NCBI GenBank assembly: GCA_016709025.1
Contig: JADJEQ010000043.1
Location: 1-64,000, forward strand
DNA length: 64,000 bases
Source: Bacteroidales bacterium
Lineage (GTDB): Bacteria > Bacteroidota > Bacteroidia > Bacteroidales > Lentimicrobiaceae
Direction of reading: 5' to 3'
A model generated the notes under the pieces. That model was given only the letters and a program-made list of their open reading frames with translations. It had not been told where the DNA came from and made no database searches. Both the position numbers and the translations under genes were made by a program. Positions 45,970-54,548 of this stretch are shown here, in pieces. How positions within the stretch are numbered: the stretch's first letter is position 1; every line of letters starts with the position of its first letter.

Positions 45970-46950
45970 TTATTTATTAATTAGTTGCAAGGAATTAAGC
46001 CAGGGATGGTAATCGCCTTTAAGACCAACAGGCTTGAGGTGCCTGATGCTGTGAACTGTATTGATACTCTGTCTGGCTTCTTCAAGTCCAAAACCACCTC
46101 CACTCAGAATATGCTCGTAAGAACGGGTGTGGAGGTCGGTAAATCCATCGCTGAATTCAAATTCTTCTCCTTCAATGGTGAGGGACCGGTAGGTTCGTTT
46201 GCCGGCATCAAGCAGTGCTTGCGGAATGGCTTTTTCATCGATGCTCAGGAACCACCTGACCCTGGCTTTTTTAAGATGCAGGTATCCGGCAGCTTTGTCT
46301 TCTTCCATAAGATGAACCACGTTTTTTTCAACATCTCCGAATATCCAGGAAAGCATATCAAAAAAATGGACGCCGATATTCGTGGCTATCCCGCCTGATT
46401 TTTCCGGGAAGCCTTTCCAGGAAACAAAATACCATTTTCCCCGGCTGGTTATATAACTCAGATCAATATCATAGATTTTTCCGGCAGGGCCTTCGTCAAT
46501 TTTTTTCTTGAGTGCTATTATGGCCGGATGCAACCTGAGTTGCAGAATTGTGAAAATTTGCTTGCCACTTTCTTTTTCAATTTCCTTGAGGGCGTCAACA
46601 TTCCATGGATTCAGCACCAGAGGTTTCTCGCAAATGGCGTGGGCATCGTTGCGCAGTGCCAGCCTGATATGGGCATCGTGCAGATAATTGGGTGAGCAAA
46701 TGCTGACATAGTCAATCTTGTACTCACCTTTCCTCCGGAGTTTGTCAAGATGGCGGTCAAAACGCTCAGGCTCTGTGAAAAAATCAGCATCGGGGAAAAA
46801 ACTATCGATGATTCCTACTCCATCATATTTGTCGAGTGCAGTAATCAGTTTGTTGCCGGTTTCTTTTATGGCTTTCATGTGTCGGGGCGCTATGTATCCC
46901 GCTGCACCTATCAATGCAAAATTGGTAATCTTTTTTTCAGAGTTATTCAT
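45970..46950 (-). CDS. Gfo/Idh/MocA oxidoreductase, WbpB/WlbA-type UDP-GlcNAcA 3-dehydrogenase
   Basis: The product is about 326 residues when started at 46950 (MNNSEKKITNFALIGAAGYI). The N-terminal NAD loop, ALIGAAGYIAPRHMKAI, is the particular variant of the WbpB/WlbA group. EKPLVLNPWNVDAL carries the catalytic Lys-Pro, and GGIATNIGVHFFDML the catalytic His region. In Pseudomonas and Bordetella this enzyme oxidises C3 of UDP-GlcNAcA on the way to UDP-2,3-diacetamido-mannuronate. The upstream partner dehydrogenase is the next gene, but the aminotransferase, acetyltransferase and epimerase of the pathway are not in the window. Candidate promoter TAACTTTG at 47059-47052. Confidence 0.85.
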   Translation of the reverse strand: MNNSEKKITNFALIGAAGYIAPRHMKAIKETGNKLITALDKYDGVGIIDSFFPDADFFTEPERFDRHLDKLRRKGEYKIDYVSICSPNYLHDAHIRLALRNDAHAICEKPLVLNPWNVDALKEIEKESGKQIFTILQLRLHPAIIALKKKIDEGPAGKIYDIDLSYITSRGKWYFVSWKGFPEKSGGIATNIGVHFFDMLSWIFGDVEKNVVHLMEEDKAAGYLHLKKARVRWFLSIDEKAIPQALLDAGKRTYRSLTIEGEEFEFSDGFTDLHTRSYEHILSGGGFGLEEARQSINTVHSIRHLKPVGLKGDYHPWLNSLQLINK

Positions 46951-47440
46951 TAAGTATATATTTAGACAGCACAACTCGTTCAACCTTTATGCTGTACAAA
47001 CCAATTATCTGTTTTATTTCTTAAATGCTGATTTGTAATTGCTATTCACGGCAAAGTTAGTAAACATTGGTTTTATTTGGCCTGGTTTTGTTAGATTGAT
47101 CAGGAGATGTCCGGATTTTAAGATTAATTGGGCGATTCTGAAAAGAAATGACCAATTATCTGAGCGATTGATTGTAATTCACTTTTAAAATATTACACCC
47201 TGATTGTGAATTCTTTCGATTTTTCAGGTGGTGGTTCCATTAGTATTCCGGTTTGATCTTTACATCAAAATGGACAACACAGGCTTTCTTAATTGAAAAA
47301 CAGACTGAGAATTTGTAAACCAGGCCACTGACTAAAAAGCAGAAAACCTGAAGACTTTTTAGTATGAATAGAAAAAAGTGGCTTAAATTTGACAACTGTA
47401 AAAAATCAAAACCCTAATTTCTACTGAATTTCAGAAAAGC
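46951..47440. other. Divergent intergenic region, two candidate promoters
   Basis: No gene is seen. On the minus strand TAACTTTG (plus 47052-47059, CAAAGTTA) could serve the WbpB-type gene. On the plus strand TAAATTTG (47384-47391) lies about 50 bases before the PiT-type gene. Both fit TAnnTTTG. Confidence 0.4.
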
Positions 47441-48481
47441 ATGGTTTCTCCTTTATTCAGCCACCTCCTTATTCCTTTTATAATTGCAATTTTTCTTGCT
47501 GTTACCATGGGTGGGAGTGGAACAGGCCCGGCATTCTCAGCAGCCTTCGGAGCAAATGTAATAAGAAAAAGCCTGATTCCCGGGTTGTTTGGTGTTATGG
47601 TTTTTCTCGGAGCAATCCTTGCCGGAAAGGCAACAGCAACCACTATAGGGAAAGAGCTAATCAACATTGACCTGATGAATTTTACAATAGTTTCTATCAT
47701 TCTTTTTTCTGTTGCGATTTCGTTGTTAGTTGCCAATCTGTTTGGTATTCCTCAGTCAACAAGTCAATCGACTGTTTTAGCGGTTATCGCACCTGCCATC
47801 TATTTTAACGATTTTAATCCACACAAGCTATTATTTGAAATCATTCCTACATGGTTTATTCTTCCTGTGATCGCCTTTTTTATCAGCCTGTTTTTCGGGA
47901 AATATATTTATAAGCCCATGCGGAAAAGGGGTTTAACCATTTCCCGTTCAAGTAATGTTAATAGAAAACCGGTTCTTGATACACTGATTCTGTTAATGTC
48001 ATTGTATGTTGCGTTTTCGATCGGATCAAACAATGTTGCCAATGCTGCCGGCCCAATCGCATCGATGACGGCAAATGAAATGAATATCCATGGCGACCGG
48101 AACTTTTTATTGATCATGATTCTATCCACCCTGATGGTAGCTCCGAGTTTTGCGATCGGGAGCTCTATTTTCGGTGACAAAATCCTTAAAAACACTGGAA
48201 AGGAAATCATTCTTTTCGGAAAGATAGAAGCGGTAATTATTGCTTTTGTATCAGCCAGTCTTCTGCTGATGGCATCCGTTGTTAAAGGCATTCCTACATC
48301 TCTGGTCCAATTGAATGTTGCAGCCATCCTTGGAGTCGGAGTTGCAAAACTGGGTACCCGGAATATATTCAAGAGAACTGAGGTAAGGAAGTTTTTCCTG
48401 ATGTGGCTGATAGCCCCCATTATTTCATTTGTCTTAACCCTGTTGCTTGTTTTTCTGGCAGATATATTCGGCTATCTTTAG
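47441..48481 (+). CDS. PiT-family inorganic anion transporter
   Basis: The 346-residue protein has about ten membrane helices and the inverted duplication of the PiT family. The second half keeps the signature GSNNVANAAGPIASM. The first-half equivalent is degenerate: GGSGTGPAFSAAFGANV in place of the GANDxANxxGT type. FGIPQSTSQSTVLAV and KGIPTSLVQLNVAA are the paired P-S/T-S/T motifs of the family. Most relatives carry phosphate, but some (CysP type) carry sulfate, and the altered first motif leaves the anion uncertain. No phoU-like gene adjoins, which is often present beside pit. It is a single gene with its own candidate promoter. Confidence 0.8.
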   Translation: MVSPLFSHLLIPFIIAIFLAVTMGGSGTGPAFSAAFGANVIRKSLIPGLFGVMVFLGAILAGKATATTIGKELINIDLMNFTIVSIILFSVAISLLVANLFGIPQSTSQSTVLAVIAPAIYFNDFNPHKLLFEIIPTWFILPVIAFFISLFFGKYIYKPMRKRGLTISRSSNVNRKPVLDTLILLMSLYVAFSIGSNNVANAAGPIASMTANEMNIHGDRNFLLIMILSTLMVAPSFAIGSSIFGDKILKNTGKEIILFGKIEAVIIAFVSASLLLMASVVKGIPTSLVQLNVAAILGVGVAKLGTRNIFKRTEVRKFFLMWLIAPIISFVLTLLLVFLADIFGYL

Positions 48482-48846
48482 TAATTATCAATCTGATTTA
48501 CAATAAATGTGGCTTGCTCAGAAACAACCATATATATAAATGTAAAGCAATTGCAAAGTGGAAAAAAGTTCCGGGTGCACAGAAATATGGTATTCACATT
48601 AAAAAACCTTGCGCCTGAATTGTGAATTACACTTCATTTTATGCAGGTTTACAGCCTGCCTGATTGCCTGCCAGCCATGGCAGAAAGGAGAGGCGAAACA
48701 TAGGTGGTAAATCATGGACAAGGAGGAATTTAAGGTGCAGCCTGCCTGATTAACCAGGCATACATGCAGACAGGAACATCGTAACATAAAACGGCCGTTG
48801 CTTCATCGATTCATTCAGCAGACCCTGTTTGAGATAGTAATTTCAT
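48482..48846. other. Intergenic with direct repeat CAGCCTGCCTGATT
   Basis: No gene is seen. The 14-mer occurs at 48652-48665 and 48739-48752, embedded in CCTGCC-rich sequence with partial palindromes such as ACAGCCTGCCTGATTGCC. This resembles other dispersed extragenic repeats in the window. Confidence 0.45.
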
Positions 48847-48877
48847 AAAAAAATCCCCGCTCAACGGGGATTTTTTT
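48847..48877 (-). terminator. Terminator after the aminotransferase gene
   Basis: AAATCCCCG-CTCAA-CGGGGATTT is a 9-bp perfect stem flanked by A-run and T-run. It lies about 40 bases 3' of the minus-strand aminotransferase stop and could also stop plus-strand transcripts. Confidence 0.85.
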
Positions 48878-48915
48878 ATCATGGTAATAAATCAGGAATA
48901 AATTTAATTTTCCAA

Positions 48916-50118
48916 TCACTTTAACAATGCCAGTGTTTCTTTGATTCTTTTGGCCGCTTCAATCAGTTCCTTGTCTGATGTTGCATAAGATAGCCTGATG
49001 CAGTTTGGGTTTCCGAAAGCCTCGCCGGGAACCAGGGCTACGTGCGCCTTGTCAAGAAGATAATTGCATAGGTCTGTACTATTGGCGATAACGGTTTCAC
49101 CGTTCTTTTTCCCAAAATACCAGGTCACCTCCGGAAAGAAATAGAAAGCTCCATCGGGGACATTGGTCTTGAATCCGGGTATTTCATTGATCAGCTTAAG
49201 AAATAAATCACGCCTTCTTTTGAAGGTTGCTATCATGTTTTGTAATTCTTCGGATTCAGCCGGATTGGTTAGTACTGCTGCAATGGCTGCTCTTTGCGAA
49301 ATACTGCTTGCCCCCGATGTAAATTGTCCCTGTATTTTATCACATGCTTTGGCAATCTCAAGATCAGCAACGCAATAACCCAATCTCCAGCCGGTCATTG
49401 CAAATCCCTTTGAAACGCCATTGATGATGATAACCCGGTTTCTGATTGAGGCAAACTGGGCAATTGATTCGTGTTTTCCCTTGAAATTAATCAGTTCATA
49501 AATTTCATCTGAAATAATGTAGATTTCAGGGTGCTTTTCAAAAACTGCGGCGAGAGAGGCCAGTTCTTCCCGTGAATAGACAGATCCGGTTGGGTTGCAT
49601 GGACTGCTGAAGATAAATATCTTGCTTTTGGGCGTTATGGCTTGCTCAAGCTGAGCCGGCGTTACTTTGAAATCAGTCTCCACACCGGCGGATATTACCA
49701 CTGAAGTCCCTTCAGCCAACTTTACAATTTCGCGATATGAAACCCAATAAGGAGCCGGAACAATTACTTCATCCCCCGGATTTACCAGGCTAAGCATGGT
49801 GTTGGCCAGTGCCTGTTTTGCTCCGGTTGAAACTACTATTTGTTCAGGACTGTATTCCAGTCCGTTATCTCTTTTGAGTTTCAAGGCAATGGCCTTCCGC
49901 AGATCCAGATATCCATTCACCGGTGGATAAAATGTGTAATTCTGGTCCAGGGCCTCCCTGGCTGCATCTTTTATATAATCAGGTGTATTAAAATCGGGCT
50001 GCCCGATGCTTAAATTGATTACATCGAATCCCTGTTCTTTTAGTTCCCTGCTGCGCCTTGTCATGGCTAAGGTTTCCGATTCAGCAAGCCTTGAAATCCT
50101 GTCAGATAATTTATTCAT
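48916..50118 (-). CDS. Pyridoxal-phosphate aspartate aminotransferase, class I
   Basis: The product is 400 residues when started at 50118 (MNKLSDRISRLAESETLAM). Upstream in-frame Met codons at 50196 are unlikely because a candidate -7 box (50161-50168) lies between them and 50118. The PLP-binding Lys is in INGVSKGFAMTGWRLGY. Other family marks are NLSIGQPDFNTP, SSPCNPTGSVY (Asn contacting PLP), ISDEIYE and the substrate carboxylate Arg in CIRLSYATSD. This is the Thermus-type class I-gamma branch that transaminates aspartate with 2-oxoglutarate and often other amino acids. It is a single gene with its own terminator. Confidence 0.92.
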   Translation of the reverse strand: MNKLSDRISRLAESETLAMTRRSRELKEQGFDVINLSIGQPDFNTPDYIKDAAREALDQNYTFYPPVNGYLDLRKAIALKLKRDNGLEYSPEQIVVSTGAKQALANTMLSLVNPGDEVIVPAPYWVSYREIVKLAEGTSVVISAGVETDFKVTPAQLEQAITPKSKIFIFSSPCNPTGSVYSREELASLAAVFEKHPEIYIISDEIYELINFKGKHESIAQFASIRNRVIIINGVSKGFAMTGWRLGYCVADLEIAKACDKIQGQFTSGASSISQRAAIAAVLTNPAESEELQNMIATFKRRRDLFLKLINEIPGFKTNVPDGAFYFFPEVTWYFGKKNGETVIANSTDLCNYLLDKAHVALVPGEAFGNPNCIRLSYATSDKELIEAAKRIKETLALLK

Positions 50119-50160
50119 GTCTTTAGCTATTGAGGTTATCCGGTTAACATTGGAAGACGA

Positions 50161-50168
50161 CAAATTTA
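50161..50168 (-). promoter_or_regulatory. Candidate -7 box for the aminotransferase
   Basis: CAAATTTA on the plus strand reads TAAATTTG on the minus strand. It predicts a leader of about 36 bases to 50118 and argues against the more upstream start. Confidence 0.45.
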
Positions 50169-50259
50169 ATGAAATTAAATTTCGGGAAACAAGCATTTTA
50201 AAGAGGAAAAAATTGAAAATTTACGACCTTTGCCCTGATTTTATAAACCAGCCTGTAAT

Positions 50260-50781
50260 ATGGACATAATTCGCGATATTCTTTTGATCATGCTTCCTGC
50301 TTTACTCACTGGTTCTGCAGTTTACCTGCTGATCCGGCACAATTACAAGGTTGAAAATGAAAGACTTGACAGGGAATATAGGATGGAAAGGCTCCGGCTT
50401 GCTAATCCGGTAAGGATGCAGGCCTATGAACGGATGGTAATGTTGCTGGAAAGAATGATGCCTTCACAATTGATCATACGCAACGTTGTACCTGGTTCCA
50501 CAGCATCAGATCTCCAGCATTCACTCGTTAACAACATCAGGTTGGAGTTTGACCATAATCTTTCCCAACAACTCTACATCTCTTCACATGCATGGGATTT
50601 AATTAAAAATGCCCGGGAGTCGGTTATTGCTGAAATTAATTCTGCTGCCGCCAGGCTTGATCCCATTGCTCCGGCTGCCCAACTCGCACAATTGCTTTTT
50701 CAGGGTGAAATGGAAAACAACAACTCTACTCTTTATAAAGCACTCGAGTTTTTGAAAAATGAAGCCAGGCAGCTTTTTTAA
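50260..50781 (+). CDS. Membrane-anchored conserved protein of unknown function
   Basis: This 173-residue protein has one N-terminal transmembrane helix (IIRDILLIMLPALLTGSAVYLLI), then a charged helical segment (NYKVENERLDREYRMERLRL). The cytoplasmic helical domain includes ANPVRMQAYERMVMLLERM and NIRLEFDHNLSQQLYIS. I recognise this layout as a conserved Bacteroidota family without an assigned function; I cannot name a domain with certainty. It stands divergent from the aminotransferase and does not belong to an evident operon. Confidence 0.7.
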   Translation: MDIIRDILLIMLPALLTGSAVYLLIRHNYKVENERLDREYRMERLRLANPVRMQAYERMVMLLERMMPSQLIIRNVVPGSTASDLQHSLVNNIRLEFDHNLSQQLYISSHAWDLIKNARESVIAEINSAAARLDPIAPAAQLAQLLFQGEMENNNSTLYKALEFLKNEARQLF

Positions 50782-50881
50782 TCCATTAATTAGCCCGTAT
50801 CCTATCAGTTCTTTGGTTATTGGGGCAATTTCCTGTTGAATTCTTTTTATGCAGAATAAAATACTCAGTCTTGATGAATTC

Positions 50882-50920
50882 AAAAAAAAACCACAAATCC
50901 CGGAATGTCAGGATTTGTGG
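50882..50920 (-). terminator. Terminator after the interleaved-domain T9SS gene
   Basis: CCACAAATCC and GGATTTGTGG form a perfect 10-bp stem with loop CGGAATGTCA. The A-run at 50882-50890 becomes a T-run on the minus strand, just after the gene's stop. Confidence 0.88.
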
Positions 50921-50944
50921 TTAAATCAATTGTAACTGAGCCTC

Positions 50945-53866
50945 CTACCTGACGGTAAATTTCCTTACAGCGCTTCCTCTATCAGTGTCTATCAGCAAAA
51001 AGTAAACGCCTTGCTGAAGCTGTTCAACGTTCAGTTTGTATTTCAGGTTATCAACTCTTACCCTGAGAACCTCTACGCCGGTAATATTGGTTACCCTTAA
51101 CATATTAATTACTTCCGGTGATTCAATCTGCATATCACCACTGGCGGGAACCGGATAAAGGTTGATTAGTTTTGAAAGGTCGTTTCCTTCAATTCCCTGT
51201 GAACCAACCTGTATGTATGCTGCTTTGGTTTCTATATCCTGATTGATTCCGTTGTTTACGGTAAGTGCAACGGTATAGGTGCCATTTGAATTATACGTAT
51301 GCGTTGGATTCTGCTGGGTTGATGTTGATCCGTCGCCAAAATCCCAAAGCCAGGAAGTGATTGTACGTTCAACCGGAATTTGTGGTCTTGGGTTCTTTAC
51401 AGGCATTTTATCCCTTAAGGAACCGGGTGCAGTTTCCTGAATAACATTGCGTATTACAACCTGACCGGTTGATCCGTTCACGTCGCAAACATACCATACA
51501 AGTCCGGTTCCGGAGGTCGGCACCTGTAAAGTGTGAAGCAGACCAGCCTGATTGTAAATCTGCACCACAGCCTGAGAAGTAGTTATGGCAGGACTCTCAG
51601 AGTAATTTACAATGTAATATTGGTAAGTACCGCTATACATCTGGTAAATGGTCATGGTTTCAGGTCCGTAACTATCCGTATCGTCGAAATCGAGCAATGA
51701 ATAGGGTGCCGCAAGAGCACTGCCTTCCGCATCGTAATAAACGTGGTAAATCTGCCCTTCAATTTCAGGCGTATTCAGGTGAGAGTCAAGGTCTTCCGGC
51801 AAAGCGCCCCAATTTAGTACAAATCGCATATTTCCGGCCGCAAGGGTGGGAGATAATGAAATGTCAAGGGTTAATGAACCTCCTGAAGGAATAACGACCT
51901 GGTTATTTGAATAAGTTATGTAGCCTGTTTGAGAGCAAATTACCGTGTTCGAGTTTTCGGTTGACTGGTCATTAAAACTGACTGTTAAAGGGGCTGAACC
52001 GGAAGTCTGGTTGGCAGCAAAACCCGCAACCAATGTTCCGGCAGGTATATTGGCAATGGAGTAATTTCCCTGACTGTCGGTAATATCAGACAATCCGGCC
52101 ACACTAACTGAAGCGCCGGCAATCGGCAGACCCGTTATAGCATCAGTTACCAGTCCGGTTAATGTTGAGTTGCCTGTGCTTCCTCCGGTTACAGTTATGT
52201 AGCCGTTTTTGGTTTCAGTATCCGATCCCGTAGTTCCTCCAACTGTCAGACTAACATTGTATACTCCGGCAGTTGTGTATGTGTGTGATGGGTTTTGTTG
52301 GGTGCTTGTACTTCCATCCCCGAAATTCCAGAGCCAGGAGGTTATATTTCTGCTCTTTAGGTTGTTTTCAGTATTTTTTTTCGATGGTACCCAGTCTTTT
52401 AATGCTCCGGGAGGATTAGCCTGAATAACATTGCGGATGGTTAATTGACCATTGACACCATTAATGTCTGCAACATACCAGTATAGCCCGCTTCCGGTAG
52501 TTGGTACCTGAAGTGTCTGCATTAGTCCGTCCTGGTTGTAGATTTGTAATACTGCCTGAGACGTTGTGATTGATGGGTTTTCAGAATAATTGTGGATATA
52601 ATACTGGTAGGTTCCGTTAAACATCTGATAAATCGTCATGGTTTCGGGACCGAATCCGGTGGTCACATCATGGTCAAGCGCAACGAAAGGATCTGCTGTT
52701 GCATTACCCGGGGAGTCGTAATAAACATGATAGCTCTGGCCATTGATTGATGGTGTATTCAGATGTGAATCAAGATCTTCCGGCGATGCCCCCCAGTTAA
52801 GTACGAAGCGCATAGCTCCGGCTGCAAGTGTCGGAGAAAGAGAGATGTTAAGGTTTAATGTCTGGCCGGGGTCGATGACAACCTGGTTGTTTACATAGGT
52901 TATATATCCGGTTTTAGAGCATGAAACCGTATTGGATCCTTCCGATGACTGGTCGGAGAAATTGACTGCCAGTGGTGCCTGCCCCTGGGTTACATTGGCG
53001 TTAAACTCTGCGTTGAGTGTGCCTGCCGGAATATTGGTGATGGTATAATTGCCACTGTTATCGGTAGTAGTGCTTAATCCGGCAATGGTCACTGTTGCTC
53101 CTGGAATCGGATTGCCGTTGAAAGCATCGGTAACCAGGCCAGTAAGCGTGTTGGACTGGGCTACGGTTGTATTAAAATTAAAATCATCAACCATGAAAAT
53201 AAATGCATCATCCGAGATACACTGAATCCCAACATAAATCGTTTGACCGTTGTATGCATCGAGATTAAAAGTTTTCTGCTCCCACGCAGTAGCCGGGGCT
53301 GTCAGGTAATTTGCACCTGAAATAATTGTAAAACTTGCAGGAAGTGTGTTCGTAGTTGAAATGCCAACCTTGTACCTTTCTAGTCCATACTGGGCAGTGT
53401 ATGATTTTACCCAAAAGGAGACCGATGTGTTTGTGCCGGCAATGAGTGGTGGTGAAATTAACCAATCGTTGTTTACAGCTCCATTGGCGGCAAAACAGGC
53501 AGCAAATTTTGAGCCTGAATGCGGCTGAATGGGGGTAGTTGTCATTGGTGGTACAGTAGCGGAAGGATTGAAAATCATAAATGCCATCGGGGCATACTGA
53601 TTGGTGAATTCCTCTCCTTCAATGCCCCAGGTTTCAGCACCATCAACATCAGCTAACGTCCAGGGACTATAGCTGATGCTGAAATCAGCATATGTTTCAA
53701 AATCATCGCTCAGGTTGCTAACGCTTCTGATCATGGGCGATTCTGATTCACTGCCGGAGATTTCATGAAGCAATGCTGCTTTACCGGCTGCTTTTTGATG
53801 TGACTGAGCATAAACGCCGGCAAATGCGAACATCATTGCAATTGTTAACAGGTAAATTTTTTTCAT
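50945..53866 (-). CDS. T9SS-secreted protein with duplicated interleaved PKD, regulatory and YfaP-like domains
   Basis: The product is 973 residues when started at 53866, where a signal peptide begins (MKKIYLLTIAMMFAFAGVYA). An N-terminal choice-of-anchor-like jelly roll (DDFETYADFSISY, GSKFAACFAANGAVNNDWLI) is followed by two copies of a 328-residue block (984 bp period). Each block contains the first strands of a carboxypeptidase-regulatory domain (LTGLVTDAFNGNPIPGATV), the first strand of a PKD domain (GQAPLAVNFSDQSSE), then the rest of the regulatory domain (CSKTGYITYVNNQV). A YfaP-like domain (MRFVLNWGASPEDLDSHLNTP) and the remaining PKD strands (SWLWNFGDGSTSTQQNPSHTY) complete it. The C-terminus is a type A T9SS sorting domain (LINLYPVPASGDMQIE, GVYFLLIDTDRGSAVRKFTV). 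Function unknown. Confidence 0.82.
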   Translation of the reverse strand: MKKIYLLTIAMMFAFAGVYAQSHQKAAGKAALLHEISGSESESPMIRSVSNLSDDFETYADFSISYSPWTLADVDGAETWGIEGEEFTNQYAPMAFMIFNPSATVPPMTTTPIQPHSGSKFAACFAANGAVNNDWLISPPLIAGTNTSVSFWVKSYTAQYGLERYKVGISTTNTLPASFTIISGANYLTAPATAWEQKTFNLDAYNGQTIYVGIQCISDDAFIFMVDDFNFNTTVAQSNTLTGLVTDAFNGNPIPGATVTIAGLSTTTDNSGNYTITNIPAGTLNAEFNANVTQGQAPLAVNFSDQSSEGSNTVSCSKTGYITYVNNQVVIDPGQTLNLNISLSPTLAAGAMRFVLNWGASPEDLDSHLNTPSINGQSYHVYYDSPGNATADPFVALDHDVTTGFGPETMTIYQMFNGTYQYYIHNYSENPSITTSQAVLQIYNQDGLMQTLQVPTTGSGLYWYVADINGVNGQLTIRNVIQANPPGALKDWVPSKKNTENNLKSRNITSWLWNFGDGSTSTQQNPSHTYTTAGVYNVSLTVGGTTGSDTETKNGYITVTGGSTGNSTLTGLVTDAITGLPIAGASVSVAGLSDITDSQGNYSIANIPAGTLVAGFAANQTSGSAPLTVSFNDQSTENSNTVICSQTGYITYSNNQVVIPSGGSLTLDISLSPTLAAGNMRFVLNWGALPEDLDSHLNTPEIEGQIYHVYYDAEGSALAAPYSLLDFDDTDSYGPETMTIYQMYSGTYQYYIVNYSESPAITTSQAVVQIYNQAGLLHTLQVPTSGTGLVWYVCDVNGSTGQVVIRNVIQETAPGSLRDKMPVKNPRPQIPVERTITSWLWDFGDGSTSTQQNPTHTYNSNGTYTVALTVNNGINQDIETKAAYIQVGSQGIEGNDLSKLINLYPVPASGDMQIESPEVINMLRVTNITGVEVLRVRVDNLKYKLNVEQLQQGVYFLLIDTDRGSAVRKFTVR

Positions 53867-54480
53867 GGAGAACGTGTTTAAGTGTTGTTTCAAATGTATG
53901 GGATTCTGGATCATATAATGAAATGCGAAGTATATTGTTTCGGAAATTAAGATGATAACGATTAAAAAGCCCATCATCAATAAATAGATTAATTACAAAT
54001 ATGACTTTGTGTAACTTGTTTCAGCTTGTTTTTTGCAGAAAATACCCTGTTAATAAACTAATGCTATAAATATATGAAATAATTCCATGATATATCGCAG
54101 ATGAAATTGATGCTATTAATAAATTAATTCTGGTTTTGCCACCTGTGTGATATCCTATCTGTAATGCACTTTAGATTACTGGCCTTCTGAAAATGGAATT
54201 AAAATTTAATGATTTATTAATTTATTTTAGAATGTTAGAATGTTGTTTCGTTAAAGGGTATGAAAATATATTAACCGCAAAGTATCGCAAATTGTACCGC
54301 AGAGAATCGCAAAGAAATGCGAATCTTACTATTCTGCGGCTCCCTGTCTGCCAACAGGCGGTTTGTGTGTCCTTCGCTCACTTTGCGTTTTGAACCATTT
54401 TAGCATCTATTTCCCCTACCTAAACGACATATATCTGTTGAATTCTAAAAACCATACTAATTTTGAACAGAATCTTTCGA
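53867..54480. other. Intergenic, A+T-rich with CGCAAAG word repeats
   Basis: No gene is supported over these 614 bases. Words ACCGCAAAGTATCGCAAA, ACCGCAGAGAATCGCAAAG and CACTTTGCG occur between 54272 and 54390, interrupted by CTGTCTGCCAACAGG. This is another dispersed extragenic repeat family. No clear promoter was identified for the adjoining gene. Confidence 0.5.
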
Positions 54481-54517
54481 AAAAAAATAAAGGAACTGCC
54501 CAATCGGACAGTTCCTT
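54481..54517 (-). terminator. Terminator after the DUF4397 repeat gene
   Basis: AAGGAACTG / CAGTTCCTT forms a 9-bp stem extended by CC/GG after one mismatch. It has an A-run on the plus-strand left side that gives a T-run in the minus-strand transcript. Confidence 0.85.
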
Positions 54518-54548
54518 ATTCAAGTTGGCCAATTTAAACTAAACCAAA

